A stretch of DNA of 64,000 bases from Pseudogracilibacillus auburnensis (GCF_003201975.1 NZ_QJJQ01000014.1:62001-126000), one strand, 5' to 3'. Positions 34,470 to 44,213 are shown, counted from the first letter of the stretch. Made by a program: numbers and translations. The notes: generated by a model not told the origin, from the letters alone.

Positions 34470-37406
34470 ATGTCGATCAAAATCAATGGGAACGAATATG
34501 AAATTCAACATGGCATGACAATTATTGATGTTATTAATGAACATCAACTTTCCCATCCACAGATTTGTCACCTACCTGAAGTGGATCCAATTGAAACATG
34601 TGATACTTGTATCGTTGAAGTGGATGGTCAACTTGCGCGAGCTTGTTCTACGAAAGTTATTTCAGGTATGGAAGTTTCACTCTCTTCACCTAGAGCAAAA
34701 GCAGCACAGACAGAAGCAATGGATCGAATTTTAGAGAATCACTTACTCTATTGTACAGTTTGTGATAATAACAATGGGAACTGTAAAATCCACAATACGG
34801 TTGATATGATGGGAATTGAACATCAAAAATATCCATATGAACCAAAAGTTCCAACTAGTGAAGTGGATATGTCCCATCCATTTTATCGTTATGACCCAAA
34901 TCAATGTATTGCCTGTGGACAATGTGTAGAAGTATGTCAAAACCTACAAGTGAATGAAACACTATCAATTGATTGGGAAGCTGATCGTCCTCGAGTACTT
35001 TGGGATGGCGGAAAGAGTATCAATGAGTCCTCCTGTGTCGGATGCGGTCATTGTGTCACCGTGTGTCCATGTAATGCATTAATGGAAAAATCAATGCTTG
35101 GTGAAGCTGGATTTATGACTGGAATGGATAATGAAATGCTTGAACCGATGATTACTCTCGTGAAAGAAATCGAGCCAGGTTACAGTGGCATTATGTCAGT
35201 TTCAGAGATTGAAGCTGCGATGCGTGATACTCGTACGAAAAAAACAAAGACTGTTTGTACATTTTGCGGAGTTGGATGTTCGTATGAAGTATGGACAAAA
35301 GATCGTAAAATCCTTAAAATTCAACCTGTGTCAGATGCACCAGTAAACCAGATTTCCACTTGTGTGAAAGGGAAATTTGGTTGGGACTTTGTCAATAGTG
35401 AGGAAAGACTTACCTCCCCACTTATTCGTAAAGGAGATTCATTTGTTGAAGCATCCTGGGATGAAGCACTTAATCTTATTACGGATCGATTTACACAAAT
35501 AATGAAAGAACAAGAAGAAGATAGTATCGGTGTTATTTCTTCCTCTAAAATAACGAATGAAGAAAACTATGTGATTCAAAAGTTAGCTCGTCAAGTGTTT
35601 AAAACGAATAATGTAGATAATTGTTCTCGTTATTGTCAATCTCCCGCAACTGACGGACTATTTCGAACGGTTGGTATGGGTGGGGACTCTGGAACAATTA
35701 AAGATATTGCAAAAGCAGGGCTGATCATTATTATTGGAGCAAATCCCGCAGAAGGTCACCCTGTATTAGCAACTCGGGTGAAACGTGCCCATAAATTACA
35801 TGGACAAAAATTAATTGTCGCCGACTTACGGAAAAATGAAATGGCTGATCGTTCTAATATCTTTATTAGTCCCCAACAAGGAACCGATCAAGTATGGCTA
35901 ATGGCTGTTACAAAGTATATGATTGATCAAGGTTGGCATGATGAACAATTTATTCGAGAAAACGTCAATCATTTTGGTGAGTTTAAAGAAGTGCTTGAAA
36001 AATATACGTTGGAATATGCGGAAATAATCACCAAAATATCAAAAGAAACGCTCATAAACATTGCTGAAATGATCCGTGATGCCGATGGAACATGTATTTT
36101 GTGGGGAATGGGTGTCACGCAAAATACGGGTGGCTCTGAGACATCTGCTGCCATCTCTAACCTTTTACTGGCAACTGGGAACTATCGAAGAGAAGGAGCC
36201 GGAGCATATCCTTTACGAGGACATAATAATGTGCAAGGTGCTTGTGATATGGGTTCATTACCTGCATGGCTACCAGGATACCAGCACATTACCGATGATG
36301 AAGCACGGAAAAAATTTGAAGAAGCATATGACGTTTCCATTAGCGGAGAGGTTGGACTAGATAATATTCAAATGCTAGAAAAAATCGATGAAGGCATTAT
36401 GAAAGCAATGTATATTGTTGGAGAAGATATGGCACTTGTTGATTCCAATGCAAACTATGTACATGATGTATTATCGAAGTTGGAATTTCTCGTTGTGCAA
36501 GATATTTTCTTCTCGCGCACTGCGCAATATGCAGATGTTATTTTACCTGCTGTACCTTCTTTGGAAAAAGACGGTACATTTACAAATACAGAACGAAGAG
36601 TACAAAGATTGTATAAAGCATTGCCTAATTTGGGGGATGCTCGTGAAGATTGGCGAATTATCCAAGATGTTGCTAATAGATTAGGTCAAAACTGGGATTA
36701 TCGTCACCCTTCTGATATTTTTGATGAGATGGCAAGTCTATCTCCTATCTTTAGCCAGGCAGACTATGACGTATTAAAAGATTGGGGTAGCTTCTTATGG
36801 GGAAGTTTAGATGGTGCAAGTACGCCTATGCTTTATAAAGATGGTTTTAATTTTCCAGATAAGAAAGCCCGTTTCTCTCTAAATGATTGGATTGAACCTG
36901 TAAAATTTCCGGAAGAGTTTGATCTTCATATTAATAATGGTCGATTACTAGAACATTTTCATGAAGGTAACTTAACTAATAAGTCAGAAGGAATTCAGGA
37001 AAAAGTTCCAGAAACGTTTATTGAAGTATCACCAGAGTTAGCTAAAAAACGTGGTGTGAAAAGTGGGTCACTAGTGCGTCTCGTCTCCCCTTATGGTGCC
37101 TTAAAATTGCCTGTTTTAGTAACGGACCGTGTCAAGGGCAATGAATTATTTTTACCGATGAACTCTGTGAAGAAAGAGAGTGCGATCAACTTTTTAACCG
37201 GAAGTGCAACAGATACGAGAACAAATACGCCTGCTTATAAACAAACAATGGTTCGAATGGAAGTGCTTAAAACAAACGGAAAAAATCCATTACCGAAATC
37301 AAACCATCGTAATAAAGAACGTTATCCACAAGATGGGGTGGAGGTAGAACGTAAATGGGCTAGACCAGGTTACGTCCATTTAACAGATTATGTAGAGAAG
37401 AGGTGA
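34470..37406 (+). CDS. Formate dehydrogenase alpha subunit (YjgC/YrhE-like)
   Basis: A 978-residue molybdopterin enzyme. From N- to C-terminus it shows a 2Fe-2S domain (CHLPEVDPIETCDTCIVEVD), a His/Cys cluster region (LYCTVCDNNNGNC), two 4Fe-4S ferredoxin motifs (CIACGQCVEVCQ, CVGCGHCVTVCPC), the 4Fe-4S motif of the catalytic domain (CTFCGVGCSYEVW), and the catalytic Cys in DNCSRYCQSPATDG, so no selenocysteine. A molydopterin dinucleotide-binding domain ends the chain. AAGGGGGATATCTTC precedes ATG 34470. It oxidises formate to CO2 in the cytoplasm; the partner DUF1641 gene follows directly. Confidence 0.93.
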   Translation: MSIKINGNEYEIQHGMTIIDVINEHQLSHPQICHLPEVDPIETCDTCIVEVDGQLARACSTKVISGMEVSLSSPRAKAAQTEAMDRILENHLLYCTVCDNNNGNCKIHNTVDMMGIEHQKYPYEPKVPTSEVDMSHPFYRYDPNQCIACGQCVEVCQNLQVNETLSIDWEADRPRVLWDGGKSINESSCVGCGHCVTVCPCNALMEKSMLGEAGFMTGMDNEMLEPMITLVKEIEPGYSGIMSVSEIEAAMRDTRTKKTKTVCTFCGVGCSYEVWTKDRKILKIQPVSDAPVNQISTCVKGKFGWDFVNSEERLTSPLIRKGDSFVEASWDEALNLITDRFTQIMKEQEEDSIGVISSSKITNEENYVIQKLARQVFKTNNVDNCSRYCQSPATDGLFRTVGMGGDSGTIKDIAKAGLIIIIGANPAEGHPVLATRVKRAHKLHGQKLIVADLRKNEMADRSNIFISPQQGTDQVWLMAVTKYMIDQGWHDEQFIRENVNHFGEFKEVLEKYTLEYAEIITKISKETLINIAEMIRDADGTCILWGMGVTQNTGGSETSAAISNLLLATGNYRREGAGAYPLRGHNNVQGACDMGSLPAWLPGYQHITDDEARKKFEEAYDVSISGEVGLDNIQMLEKIDEGIMKAMYIVGEDMALVDSNANYVHDVLSKLEFLVVQDIFFSRTAQYADVILPAVPSLEKDGTFTNTERRVQRLYKALPNLGDAREDWRIIQDVANRLGQNWDYRHPSDIFDEMASLSPIFSQADYDVLKDWGSFLWGSLDGASTPMLYKDGFNFPDKKARFSLNDWIEPVKFPEEFDLHINNGRLLEHFHEGNLTNKSEGIQEKVPETFIEVSPELAKKRGVKSGSLVRLVSPYGALKLPVLVTDRVKGNELFLPMNSVKKESAINFLTGSATDTRTNTPAYKQTMVRMEVLKTNGKNPLPKSNHRNKERYPQDGVEVERKWARPGYVHLTDYVEKR

Positions 37407-37407
37407 T

Positions 37408-37890
37408 GTGCAAGTGGCGGAACCAATCACAGCTATCAAAAGAACGATCAAGTCAGAAACAGAGCTCGAAAAAGAGAAATTGAATGAACTACAATCTTTA
37501 CTTGTCGAGCATGGTGATGCATTAGAAAAGCTTTTAAATATAACTGGAGAATTAGATCGAATTGGTGCGATTGATGGATTACAAGCGATGCTAGATGCCA
37601 AAGAAGATATTGCCAAGATTGGACTTGAACAAATAACTCGTGAACCAATTACAAATTTAATAAATCACGGTCTCAATCTCTCTGCTATTGCTTCCTCCAT
37701 CAGCCCAGAAGTTACGGAAAAACTTTCAAACAGTATAAAAATTGGAATGGATGAAGCAGAGGAACAACTTGCAAATGATGATAAAGTATCTATTTTGAGT
37801 TTAATGAAAGCTATCAATGATCCCGATATTAATCGGGCGATGAAATTCGGACTTCATTTCTTAAAAGGAATGGGAAAAGGGTTGAAATAA
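37408..37890 (+). CDS. DUF1641 protein, formate dehydrogenase partner (YjgD/YrhD-like)
   Basis: A 160-residue helical protein of DUF1641: ELQSLLVEHGDALEKLLNIT near the start and DPDINRAMKFGLHFLKGMGK at the end are family marks. GTG 37408 follows AGAAGAGGTGAT and sits one base after the formate dehydrogenase stop. Partners of this kind are always next to YjgC-type formate dehydrogenases and probably link the enzyme to an electron acceptor; that function is inferred from context. Confidence 0.9.
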   Translation: MQVAEPITAIKRTIKSETELEKEKLNELQSLLVEHGDALEKLLNITGELDRIGAIDGLQAMLDAKEDIAKIGLEQITREPITNLINHGLNLSAIASSISPEVTEKLSNSIKIGMDEAEEQLANDDKVSILSLMKAINDPDINRAMKFGLHFLKGMGKGLK

Positions 37891-37925
37891 TTATATAAAT
37901 AAGAGTTATCCTAGAGAAGCGATAT

Positions 37926-38156
37926 ACTCCCCTTAAGGTAGACAGATTTAAAAATTAAAATCTGCTTTTACCTTAGGGGGAGTTTTTATGTCCACTAAAA
38001 ATAAATTTTATTCAATTCAGTTTAAATATAAGTGTTATGGCTTCAAAATACAGTAGTATGAAGGCAACTTTATATGATTGGGCTGAGAAATATGCTATCG
38101 ATGGGGTGAATGATTCGAGAACATGGAAACCAAAACCATATGCTAAAAAGAGTTAA
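37926..38156 (+). mobile_element. Decayed IS3-family element remnant
   Basis: A long imperfect hairpin (ACTCCCCTTAAGGTA / TACCTTAGGGGGAGT, then TTTTT) is followed by a frame starting MSTKNKFYSIQFK at 37988, which resembles the start of IS3-type OrfA. After stops and a frame change come LYDWAEKYAIDGVNDSRTWK and KPYAKKS, similar to the second helix region of such transposases. The rest is missing. The hairpin may also terminate the formate dehydrogenase transcript. Confidence 0.5.
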
Positions 38157-38274
38157 AACAAGCACGATTCTGTAACTGCTAGTTTAAAAATAATCATTTT
38201 TACGCGATTTAGTAACAAAATATTAGGGTAGGATATCTATGATGAAGAGCTTTTTCTGAAATCTGTGAGGGTGT

Positions 38275-38346
38275 TGCGGAATTTCTATTGGCAAGTGTGG
38301 AATTTATAAGACCATTGCGGAATTTACATCGGTTAGTGCGGAAAAA
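38275..38346 (+). repeat. TGCGGAATTT array, four clear units at 20/21-bp spacing
   Basis: TG(C/T)GGAA begins at 38275, 38296, 38316 and 38337 (steps 21, 20, 21). A degenerate continuation around 38358-38370 may exist. The unit differs from ATTCAGCGC, but the period is the same. It sits upstream of the 5'-nucleotidase gene. Confidence 0.7.
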
Positions 38347-38416
38347 CCGAATAAAAGCTGAAAGTGCGGTATTAGACTGTTTGAATGAACACATTTACAT
38401 ACTTGGAGGAATTTTA

Positions 38417-39865
38417 ATGAAAACCACTAGACAGTTAACTGTTTTGCAAATGAATGATACCCATGCATACCTAAATCTTCACCCTGAAATATTTATAGAA
38501 ACTGGAGGTGCCTATTACCGACATGCTGGTGGTTATGCTCGGATTGCTACACTTTTTAAGCAAATTCGAGAGCAAAATCCACAAGGAGTGGTAACTTTAG
38601 ACAATGGTGATACTTTCCACGGAACATATCCGGCTGTACATAGTAAAGGAGAAGCATTAGTTCCGATAGTAAATGCATTGAATTTAGATGGGATGACAGC
38701 CCACTCGGAGTTCGCATATGGTCCAGCACAATTTGAAAAAATCGTTTCCATGTTAACATACCCAATGCTTGCAAACAACTGTTATCGAAAAAAGACAACC
38801 GAACTTGTTTTCCCTTCCCATACGATTATTGAAAGAGCGGGTCTCAAAATCGGGATTATCGGTATTTCTGAACATATCGTGGACAAAACAATGCCCCCTC
38901 AATTTTCAAAAGGAATCTACTTTACGCTCGGTAATAAAGAATTACCAAGTCTTATTCATACGTTACGTACCATAGAGAAAGTAGACCTTGTCATCGTGTT
39001 ATCACATGTCGGTTTTCCACAAGAAGTAAAACTAGCTAATGAAGTTAATGGAATTGATATTCTGTTAAGTGCCCATACACATAACCGGATAGCTGAGCCT
39101 GTCATAGTAAATGATACGATTCTTATACAATCTGGTTGTCATGGTTCTTTTATCGGTAGACTTGATGTGGAAGTTGAACAAGGACGAATCATCCGTCATC
39201 GTCATGAGTTAATCGAAGTAACAGAAGAAATTGAACCCGACCTGAAGGTACAAGCCATGATAAATTCAGCAATAAAATCCGATCGTGAAATGCTTGAAAC
39301 GGTTATCGGGCAAACAGAAACAGCGTTGAATCGCTACGCCCAACTTGAGTCGACGATGGACAACCTGCTACTTGAAGCTATCAGAGATGCCGCTGGTGCC
39401 AGTCTTGCTTTTTCAAATGGATGGCGTTATGGTGCGCCTATTCCTCCGGGTCCAATAACAATGAATGATCTGTGGAATATCATCCCAACAAATCCACCAA
39501 TCTCAACCGTGGAGATAACGGGGGAAGAGCTGTTGACTATGTTAGAAGAAAACTTAGAGCATACTTTTTCCTTTGACCCATATAAGCAAATGGGAGGATA
39601 TGTGAAACGTTGTCTTGGAATGAAAATGTACGTTAAATTGGAAAATCCGAATGGAATGCGAGTTCAAGATTTATTTATTGGGAATGAGCGTGTCGACAAA
39701 ACAAAGAAGTATTTTGCTTCTTTTGTCACCATACAAGGCATTCCAAGAAAATATGGTACAAATCGCCGTGATCTCGAAATAAAAGCAATTGATGCTTTAA
39801 AGCAATACATCGTGAAAAAAGGGACTATATCCATTGAATTACATGGAACTGTACAAATAATATGA
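38417..39865 (+). CDS. Bifunctional metallophosphatase/5'-nucleotidase (YunD-like)
   Basis: A 482-residue protein of the UshA/CpdB family. The metallophosphatase part has TVLQMNDTHAYL, VTLDNGDTFHGTYP, YPMLANNCY (instead of N-x-x), VDLVIVLSHVGFPQE and ILLSAHTHNRI, all metal ligands. The C-terminal nucleotidase domain starts around residue 290 with LLLEAIRDAAGASLAFSNGW. ATG 38417 follows GGAGGAATTTTA. There is no signal peptide, so it is cytoplasmic like YunD and probably splits nucleotides or UDP-sugars. Confidence 0.92.
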   Translation: MKTTRQLTVLQMNDTHAYLNLHPEIFIETGGAYYRHAGGYARIATLFKQIREQNPQGVVTLDNGDTFHGTYPAVHSKGEALVPIVNALNLDGMTAHSEFAYGPAQFEKIVSMLTYPMLANNCYRKKTTELVFPSHTIIERAGLKIGIIGISEHIVDKTMPPQFSKGIYFTLGNKELPSLIHTLRTIEKVDLVIVLSHVGFPQEVKLANEVNGIDILLSAHTHNRIAEPVIVNDTILIQSGCHGSFIGRLDVEVEQGRIIRHRHELIEVTEEIEPDLKVQAMINSAIKSDREMLETVIGQTETALNRYAQLESTMDNLLLEAIRDAAGASLAFSNGWRYGAPIPPGPITMNDLWNIIPTNPPISTVEITGEELLTMLEENLEHTFSFDPYKQMGGYVKRCLGMKMYVKLENPNGMRVQDLFIGNERVDKTKKYFASFVTIQGIPRKYGTNRRDLEIKAIDALKQYIVKKGTISIELHGTVQII

Positions 39866-39933
39866 TAGATAAAAATAGGAACGATGAAGCTAATCCTATG
39901 TAATCGTGTTAAATCAACCTCTTTTTATCTATC
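39864..39933. terminator. Long inverted repeat, probable bidirectional terminator
   Basis: Twelve-base perfect arms GATAGATAAAAA / TTTTTATCTATC with a loop of about 46 bases that can fold further. It overlaps the stop of the 5'-nucleotidase and faces the convergent MFS gene. Confidence 0.55.
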
Positions 39934-39957
39934 GAACCTTTGCAAAAAATATTTTTC

Positions 39958-41196
39958 TCAAACTTTTTCTAGTTGAACATCTACATGAGTTTGATCATTA
40001 AGGCTATTAAACGTAGGATGCAACGAGCAAACCACAGTCGTACATACAATAATACAGCCTAAAACCATAAATAATATTGGCACAGAGTACCATTCAGCAA
40101 AAAGACTACCTAAACCTGCGCCAAATGGGATTCCCGCTTGTGCTAGTAAAACTCTGACTGAAAATACTCTACCACGTAGATGATCAGGAACTCTCCGTTG
40201 ATAAAGGGTCGTATTATTAATATTAAAAATAATTACAAATAACCCCTGACCAAAAGAAATAACAAGGGCCAGCCAAATATATGGTGTCCATGCGAGTCCA
40301 ATAAATAATACGCCATTGATAAATAAGGAGCCGATCATCGCCCTTTTTCGATTTTTCGGTTCATCTAGAAAGCCTGTAAGTAACGAACCGGCAACCATAC
40401 CGAAAGAAAAAAACGATGAAAATAAACCGTATTGAAAGGCTGTACCACCTAAGTCATCTGTAATATAAGGTAAAAACATTGGTTGTGCGGCACCCGTGCA
40501 AAAATTAATAATCATCATCATGATTCCGACACCTAAAAGCATTGGATAGATACGATAAAATTGCAACCCTTCTTTAAATTGCACATACCAGCTTTCCTTT
40601 TTCTCCGATTGCTTTTTCTGAATACTAGGATTCATCATTAATAAAAACCCAGCTGTGCCTAAAGAAAAAATGAGAATAAATAATACTAATTCTGTTCCAA
40701 ATACGGAAATCAATAATCCACCTAAAGCAGGTCCTAAAAGCATCATTAGTTGTCCCGTTCCTTCTAGGAGGGAATTTCCTTTCATTAATTTTTCTTTCGG
40801 TAAAATATCAGCTGTATAAGCCATCAGGGCAGGATAAAATAACGGCTGTGCAACCCCGATCGCAATAGCTACTCCATATAAATGCCAAGCCTCCAACTGA
40901 TTCATCGGTATCATTATGGCCGGAAAAATAAAAGCTGCCGCTCTTAACCACTCTGAAAAAATCATAATCTTTTTGCGATCCCATCGATCCAAAAAAGGAC
41001 CAGCAAACATTTGGACAATAATACTAGGTACCATAAAAATGACCCAAATACTTCCCATCGCCATCTTAGATCCAGTCATTTCATAAAGTAACCATGATAA
41101 AGAAAATGCAGCAAAAGTACTTCCTAATCCAGATGCCGCTTGAGCCAACCATAAAAACACGAACCTTCTATTTAGAAATAAGTCTTTCAACGCCAT
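39958..41196 (-). CDS. MFS transporter, DHA3/macrolide-efflux type
   Basis: A 412-residue exporter with 12 expected membrane segments. FVFLWLAQAASGLGSTFAAF starts the first helix; MFAGPFLDRWDRKKIMIFSE is the loop 2-3 motif A; the N- and C-halves are joined by a basic stretch KKQSEKKESWYVQFK. It resembles MefA-like (DHA3) pumps. AGGGGAGGAGTA precedes ATG. The ArsR-type gene directly upstream, transcribed in the same direction, probably controls it. Substrate unknown. Confidence 0.9.
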   Translation of the reverse strand: MALKDLFLNRRFVFLWLAQAASGLGSTFAAFSLSWLLYEMTGSKMAMGSIWVIFMVPSIIVQMFAGPFLDRWDRKKIMIFSEWLRAAAFIFPAIMIPMNQLEAWHLYGVAIAIGVAQPLFYPALMAYTADILPKEKLMKGNSLLEGTGQLMMLLGPALGGLLISVFGTELVLFILIFSLGTAGFLLMMNPSIQKKQSEKKESWYVQFKEGLQFYRIYPMLLGVGIMMMIINFCTGAAQPMFLPYITDDLGGTAFQYGLFSSFFSFGMVAGSLLTGFLDEPKNRKRAMIGSLFINGVLFIGLAWTPYIWLALVISFGQGLFVIIFNINNTTLYQRRVPDHLRGRVFSVRVLLAQAGIPFGAGLGSLFAEWYSVPILFMVLGCIIVCTTVVCSLHPTFNSLNDQTHVDVQLEKV

Positions 41197-41263
41197 TACT
41201 CCTCCCCTTTTGAAAAAGCAAGCTTACTATAAGCATTGAAACTATATTCGGATGTTTTATCCG

Positions 41264-42202
41264 TTATTCCTTTTTGGAAGCACGGAATAAATAGTCGTGG
41301 TAACTCCGATAAATTTCTTCAAGTCCTTTTTCCCGTAATCGAAAACGTTCTGAAGTATTAGGAGATAAAATAATTTGAACTAAACCAGACGCACGCAAAA
41401 TAACCATATGATGATGAACAGTACTTTTAGCAAGCCCGATAAATTGAACGATGTCGGTAAAACTTCTCTCCTTGTTTTCAAGATAACGAAGAATTTTCAA
41501 ACGATTTTTATCTGTTAAAGCCATCCCTCGATACATCAATCTCGGTGCGGGTTCATGCTCCGCTTCAGGAAGGATAATCTCTGTCGGATAACCATAAAAA
41601 TGTATTTGCTCATAAATAGAGTAAATAATCATTGGATTAGAATGATAAATTGGATAAAGAACCACTTTTTTTACATCGTTAAAATCGTTTAAAACAAGAC
41701 CATTTGTCACCTTTTCTATAAAAGGTAATACATTATTTGGTGCGCATTTCTTTAACTGATCTTTCTTTTGTTTGAAGTCTAACTCTAATCGAGTAATGAT
41801 CGTTTTGTCTACATGTTGGAAATATTCTTCATTCCACCTTTTTACAAGGCCGACAGCTTCATGAAATGTTTCAGTAATCAGCTTCATTTGGTCTTCTTTC
41901 ATCTTTAACTTTGCAAAAAAATCGCTAATCACTAGTTGTTCATCAACGTTTGTTAACTCTTCCAATATCTGTTCGATCGGCATTTCATCAAATGATCGTG
42001 TTAATACATACTCATAAAGAAACTTAAATAGTTTCTTTTTATTGGTATTTAAAGATTCTGCAAGCTCCTTACTTATTCTACTTGTCGCTTGCTTTCTCCA
42101 ATTAGTGCCCAATTCTGTTTTTTTATAAATAGTTGTTTCGGAATAGGCATGTATACTATTTAACAGTTCATATATTGGATGAAAAATTAATTCAACTTTC
42201 AT
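41264..42202 (-). CDS. ArsR-family transcriptional regulator with N-terminal effector region
   Basis: A 312-residue regulator. The winged helix is at the C-terminus: LTDKNRLKILRYLENKERSF followed by TDIVQFIGLAKSTVHHHMVI (recognition helix with HHH) and SGLVQII. The N-terminal 220 residues are all-alpha without membrane segments and probably bind a ligand. ATG 42202 has TGGGAG before it. A perfect 28-bp palindrome overlaps its promoter region, as expected for autoregulation. The MFS pump downstream is the likely target. Confidence 0.85.
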   Translation of the reverse strand: MKVELIFHPIYELLNSIHAYSETTIYKKTELGTNWRKQATSRISKELAESLNTNKKKLFKFLYEYVLTRSFDEMPIEQILEELTNVDEQLVISDFFAKLKMKEDQMKLITETFHEAVGLVKRWNEEYFQHVDKTIITRLELDFKQKKDQLKKCAPNNVLPFIEKVTNGLVLNDFNDVKKVVLYPIYHSNPMIIYSIYEQIHFYGYPTEIILPEAEHEPAPRLMYRGMALTDKNRLKILRYLENKERSFTDIVQFIGLAKSTVHHHMVILRASGLVQIILSPNTSERFRLREKGLEEIYRSYHDYLFRASKKE

Positions 42203-42222
42203 ATTCTAAAACTCCCATTGAT

Positions 42223-42250
42223 ATATAGTTCGATTATAATCGAACTATAT
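42223..42250. promoter_or_regulatory. Perfect 28-bp palindrome, ArsR-type operator
   Basis: Each half reads ATATAGTTCGATTA, joined to its exact inverse. It ends 20 bases before the regulator start codon. A further half-site GTTCGATT lies at about 42278. Perfect symmetry of this length strongly suggests a dimer-bound operator of the adjacent ArsR-family protein. Confidence 0.8.
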
Positions 42251-42391
42251 ACAATAAACAAGATCATATTATATAATGTTCGATTCATAACTGTGAAGGT
42301 TTACTAATGATAACTTCTACATAGGCAAAGTACCATTTTTAAACAGTGAGCATAGAATATTTTGATAAGTCATTGAAAGGATTGAGTAACT

Positions 42392-42937
42392 ATGTACTAC
42401 GTTCCAATGTATCAATACCCTTATTGTGTACCTCTATGTACTTGTGGAAGACAACCGATGAATTACTACATGCAGATGAATCAACAAGGAAATATGCTAT
42501 CGCCTATAAGAAGTCGCCATATAGAAATAAAAGATTATGGCAAACAGCCATTCGTCGTGAATATTAACGAGGCTGCTAAAATGAACAATACATTTCGTAC
42601 CGCTTTATGGACAGGAGAGCATTTACAAGTCACATTAATGAGCCTTGATGTTGGAGAAGATATCGGTTTAGAAGTCCATCCTAACGTTGACCAATTTTTG
42701 CGAATTGAGGATGGGGAAGGATTTGTTCAAATGGGCCCTACGAGGGATAATTTAAATTTTGAAAGAAGCGTTCAAGATGATGATGCGATTATGGTTCCTG
42801 CAGGGACATGGCATAATGTAACGAACACAGGTAATAAACCACTTAAATTATATACAATTTATGCTCCTCCAAATCATCCATTTGGGACAGTGCAGCAAAC
42901 AAAAGCAGACGCAATGGCTGCTGAAGAGCATCATTAA
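42392..42937 (+). CDS. Cupin-domain protein
   Basis: A 181-residue protein. After a Tyr/Pro/Cys-rich head (YYVPMYQYPYCVPLC) comes a cupin barrel: VGEDIGLEVHPNVDQFLRIE for the first metal motif and MVPAGTWHNVTNTGNKPLKL for the second. AAAGGATTGAGTAACT stands before ATG. The head recalls spore-coat or surface proteins of bacilli, but no role can be claimed. A terminator follows. Confidence 0.88.
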   Translation: MYYVPMYQYPYCVPLCTCGRQPMNYYMQMNQQGNMLSPIRSRHIEIKDYGKQPFVVNINEAAKMNNTFRTALWTGEHLQVTLMSLDVGEDIGLEVHPNVDQFLRIEDGEGFVQMGPTRDNLNFERSVQDDDAIMVPAGTWHNVTNTGNKPLKLYTIYAPPNHPFGTVQQTKADAMAAEEHH

Positions 42938-42963
42938 AGGCGATGATGGAATACAGATAATCG

Positions 42964-43018
42964 AAAATAAAAGTACTAATGATAAGAGCCATTCTCTCCT
43001 CATTAGTACTTATTTTTT
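42964..43018. terminator. Rho-independent terminator
   Basis: Stem AAATAAAAGTACTAATGA / TCATTAGTACTTATTTT (with small mismatches) and a T run. It ends the cupin gene. Confidence 0.8.
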
Positions 43019-43250
43019 CGATGCCAAACACTTCCTTGTTCCTCCATTCTTTTCATCGCTAACAACTATATATATCGACGGCGACTCCTAATGATGATAT
43101 GAATGTTTATCACACTCGTTGCAATAAACATTGTTGTCTCGGTGGAGTCCAAGGAGGACTGAAAATAATGATTTTCTGGCGTGAAACAAGTTCGGTGAAA
43201 TAGTTAAAAATATCTGCAACATGAAGTTAGACTACCCTTAACGTATCTTC

Positions 43251-44201
43251 TTAATCATGAGCTACACTGCTTTCCTCGAAAAAGAAATGTTTTAATTTTT
43301 GTTTATTTTCTTCGAGGTCTACAGATAAAACTGCTCCTACATCCACATGTTCATCTGTATACGAATCGTCTAAAGGTATTCGTAACGTTTTTATTTCGTG
43401 AGAATCAGTGGATACTAGTCCTTTTGCAATGGAAAGTAATGTCTGCTTGTCCACATTTGTATCAATATAAGGATCAGCTGTACCAATAATTTTAGGTAGA
43501 TGAATGATGTTTTCTACACTTAAAGCTTCATCCTTAATTTTGGATAGCACTTCTTGTTGGCGTTCAACTCGTCCGAAATCGCCTTGATTATCCTTTCTAA
43601 AACGAACATATCCTAAAACTTCCTCTCCAGATAAAGTCTGTTTTCCGGGGTGTAAGGTCATTCCAATTCCGGTAGACATTTCCTCAGGAATATCGACTTC
43701 TATTCCTTTAGGAGCAATCAAATCAACTATTTCAGTAAAACCGGAAAAATCAACTACAGCATAATAGTTAACATCGATATCAAAATTGTGCTTTATTGTT
43801 TTCCTTACCAGTTCAGGACCACCAAAGGCAAATGCTGCATTTAGTTTCTGCATTCCGTATTCAGGTATTTCTACATACATATCTCGCATCAAAGAAGCCA
43901 ATTTTATTTGATTTGTATGTTGATTGTAGTAGGCTATCATCAATGTATCTGAACGACCTTGCTCCCCCTCTCTTGCATCGTTTCCAATCAAAAGAACTTT
44001 CATTTCTCCGAATTGGATTTCCTCCCCCTCAAACGAATCAAAGTCATTTTCATCCTTCTCATATACTTCTCTCGCGTTAGACAGACCATCATTATATTGA
44101 TAAATACTATAAGCTACGATGATACTAATGAAAAAAACAACCGATATTAATAGTCTTTTTACTAGAGTTCGCTTTCTTGATTTCTGCTGATTATTTGTCA
44201 A
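43251..44201 (-). CDS. LytR-CpsA-Psr family protein
   Basis: A 316-residue membrane-anchored phosphotransferase. One membrane segment near residues 15-33 is followed by the LCP domain: GEMKVLLIGNDAREGEQGRS (with the conserved DxR), SDTLMIAYYNQHTNQIKLAS, LMRDMYVEIPEYG, KLNAAFAFGGPELVRKTI, and RFRKDNQGDFGRVERQQEVL. It should attach wall teichoic acid or related polymers to peptidoglycan. The TTG start is 12 bases after the HTH-DUF1232 gene, so they form an operon. Confidence 0.92.
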   Translation of the reverse strand: MTNNQQKSRKRTLVKRLLISVVFFISIIVAYSIYQYNDGLSNAREVYEKDENDFDSFEGEEIQFGEMKVLLIGNDAREGEQGRSDTLMIAYYNQHTNQIKLASLMRDMYVEIPEYGMQKLNAAFAFGGPELVRKTIKHNFDIDVNYYAVVDFSGFTEIVDLIAPKGIEVDIPEEMSTGIGMTLHPGKQTLSGEEVLGYVRFRKDNQGDFGRVERQQEVLSKIKDEALSVENIIHLPKIIGTADPYIDTNVDKQTLLSIAKGLVSTDSHEIKTLRIPLDDSYTDEHVDVGAVLSVDLEENKQKLKHFFFEESSVAHD

Positions 44202-44213
44202 GTCATTACACCT

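Noticed and set aside
6001-43134. Shared TGCAATAAACATTG at about 6001 and 43121
   Set aside because: Only 14 bases match and the flanks differ; not enough to claim a repeat family.
43169-43204. Eleven-codon frame MIFWRETSSVK with GGAGG ten bases before
   Set aside because: Too short to separate from chance; no coupling to a downstream gene on that strand.
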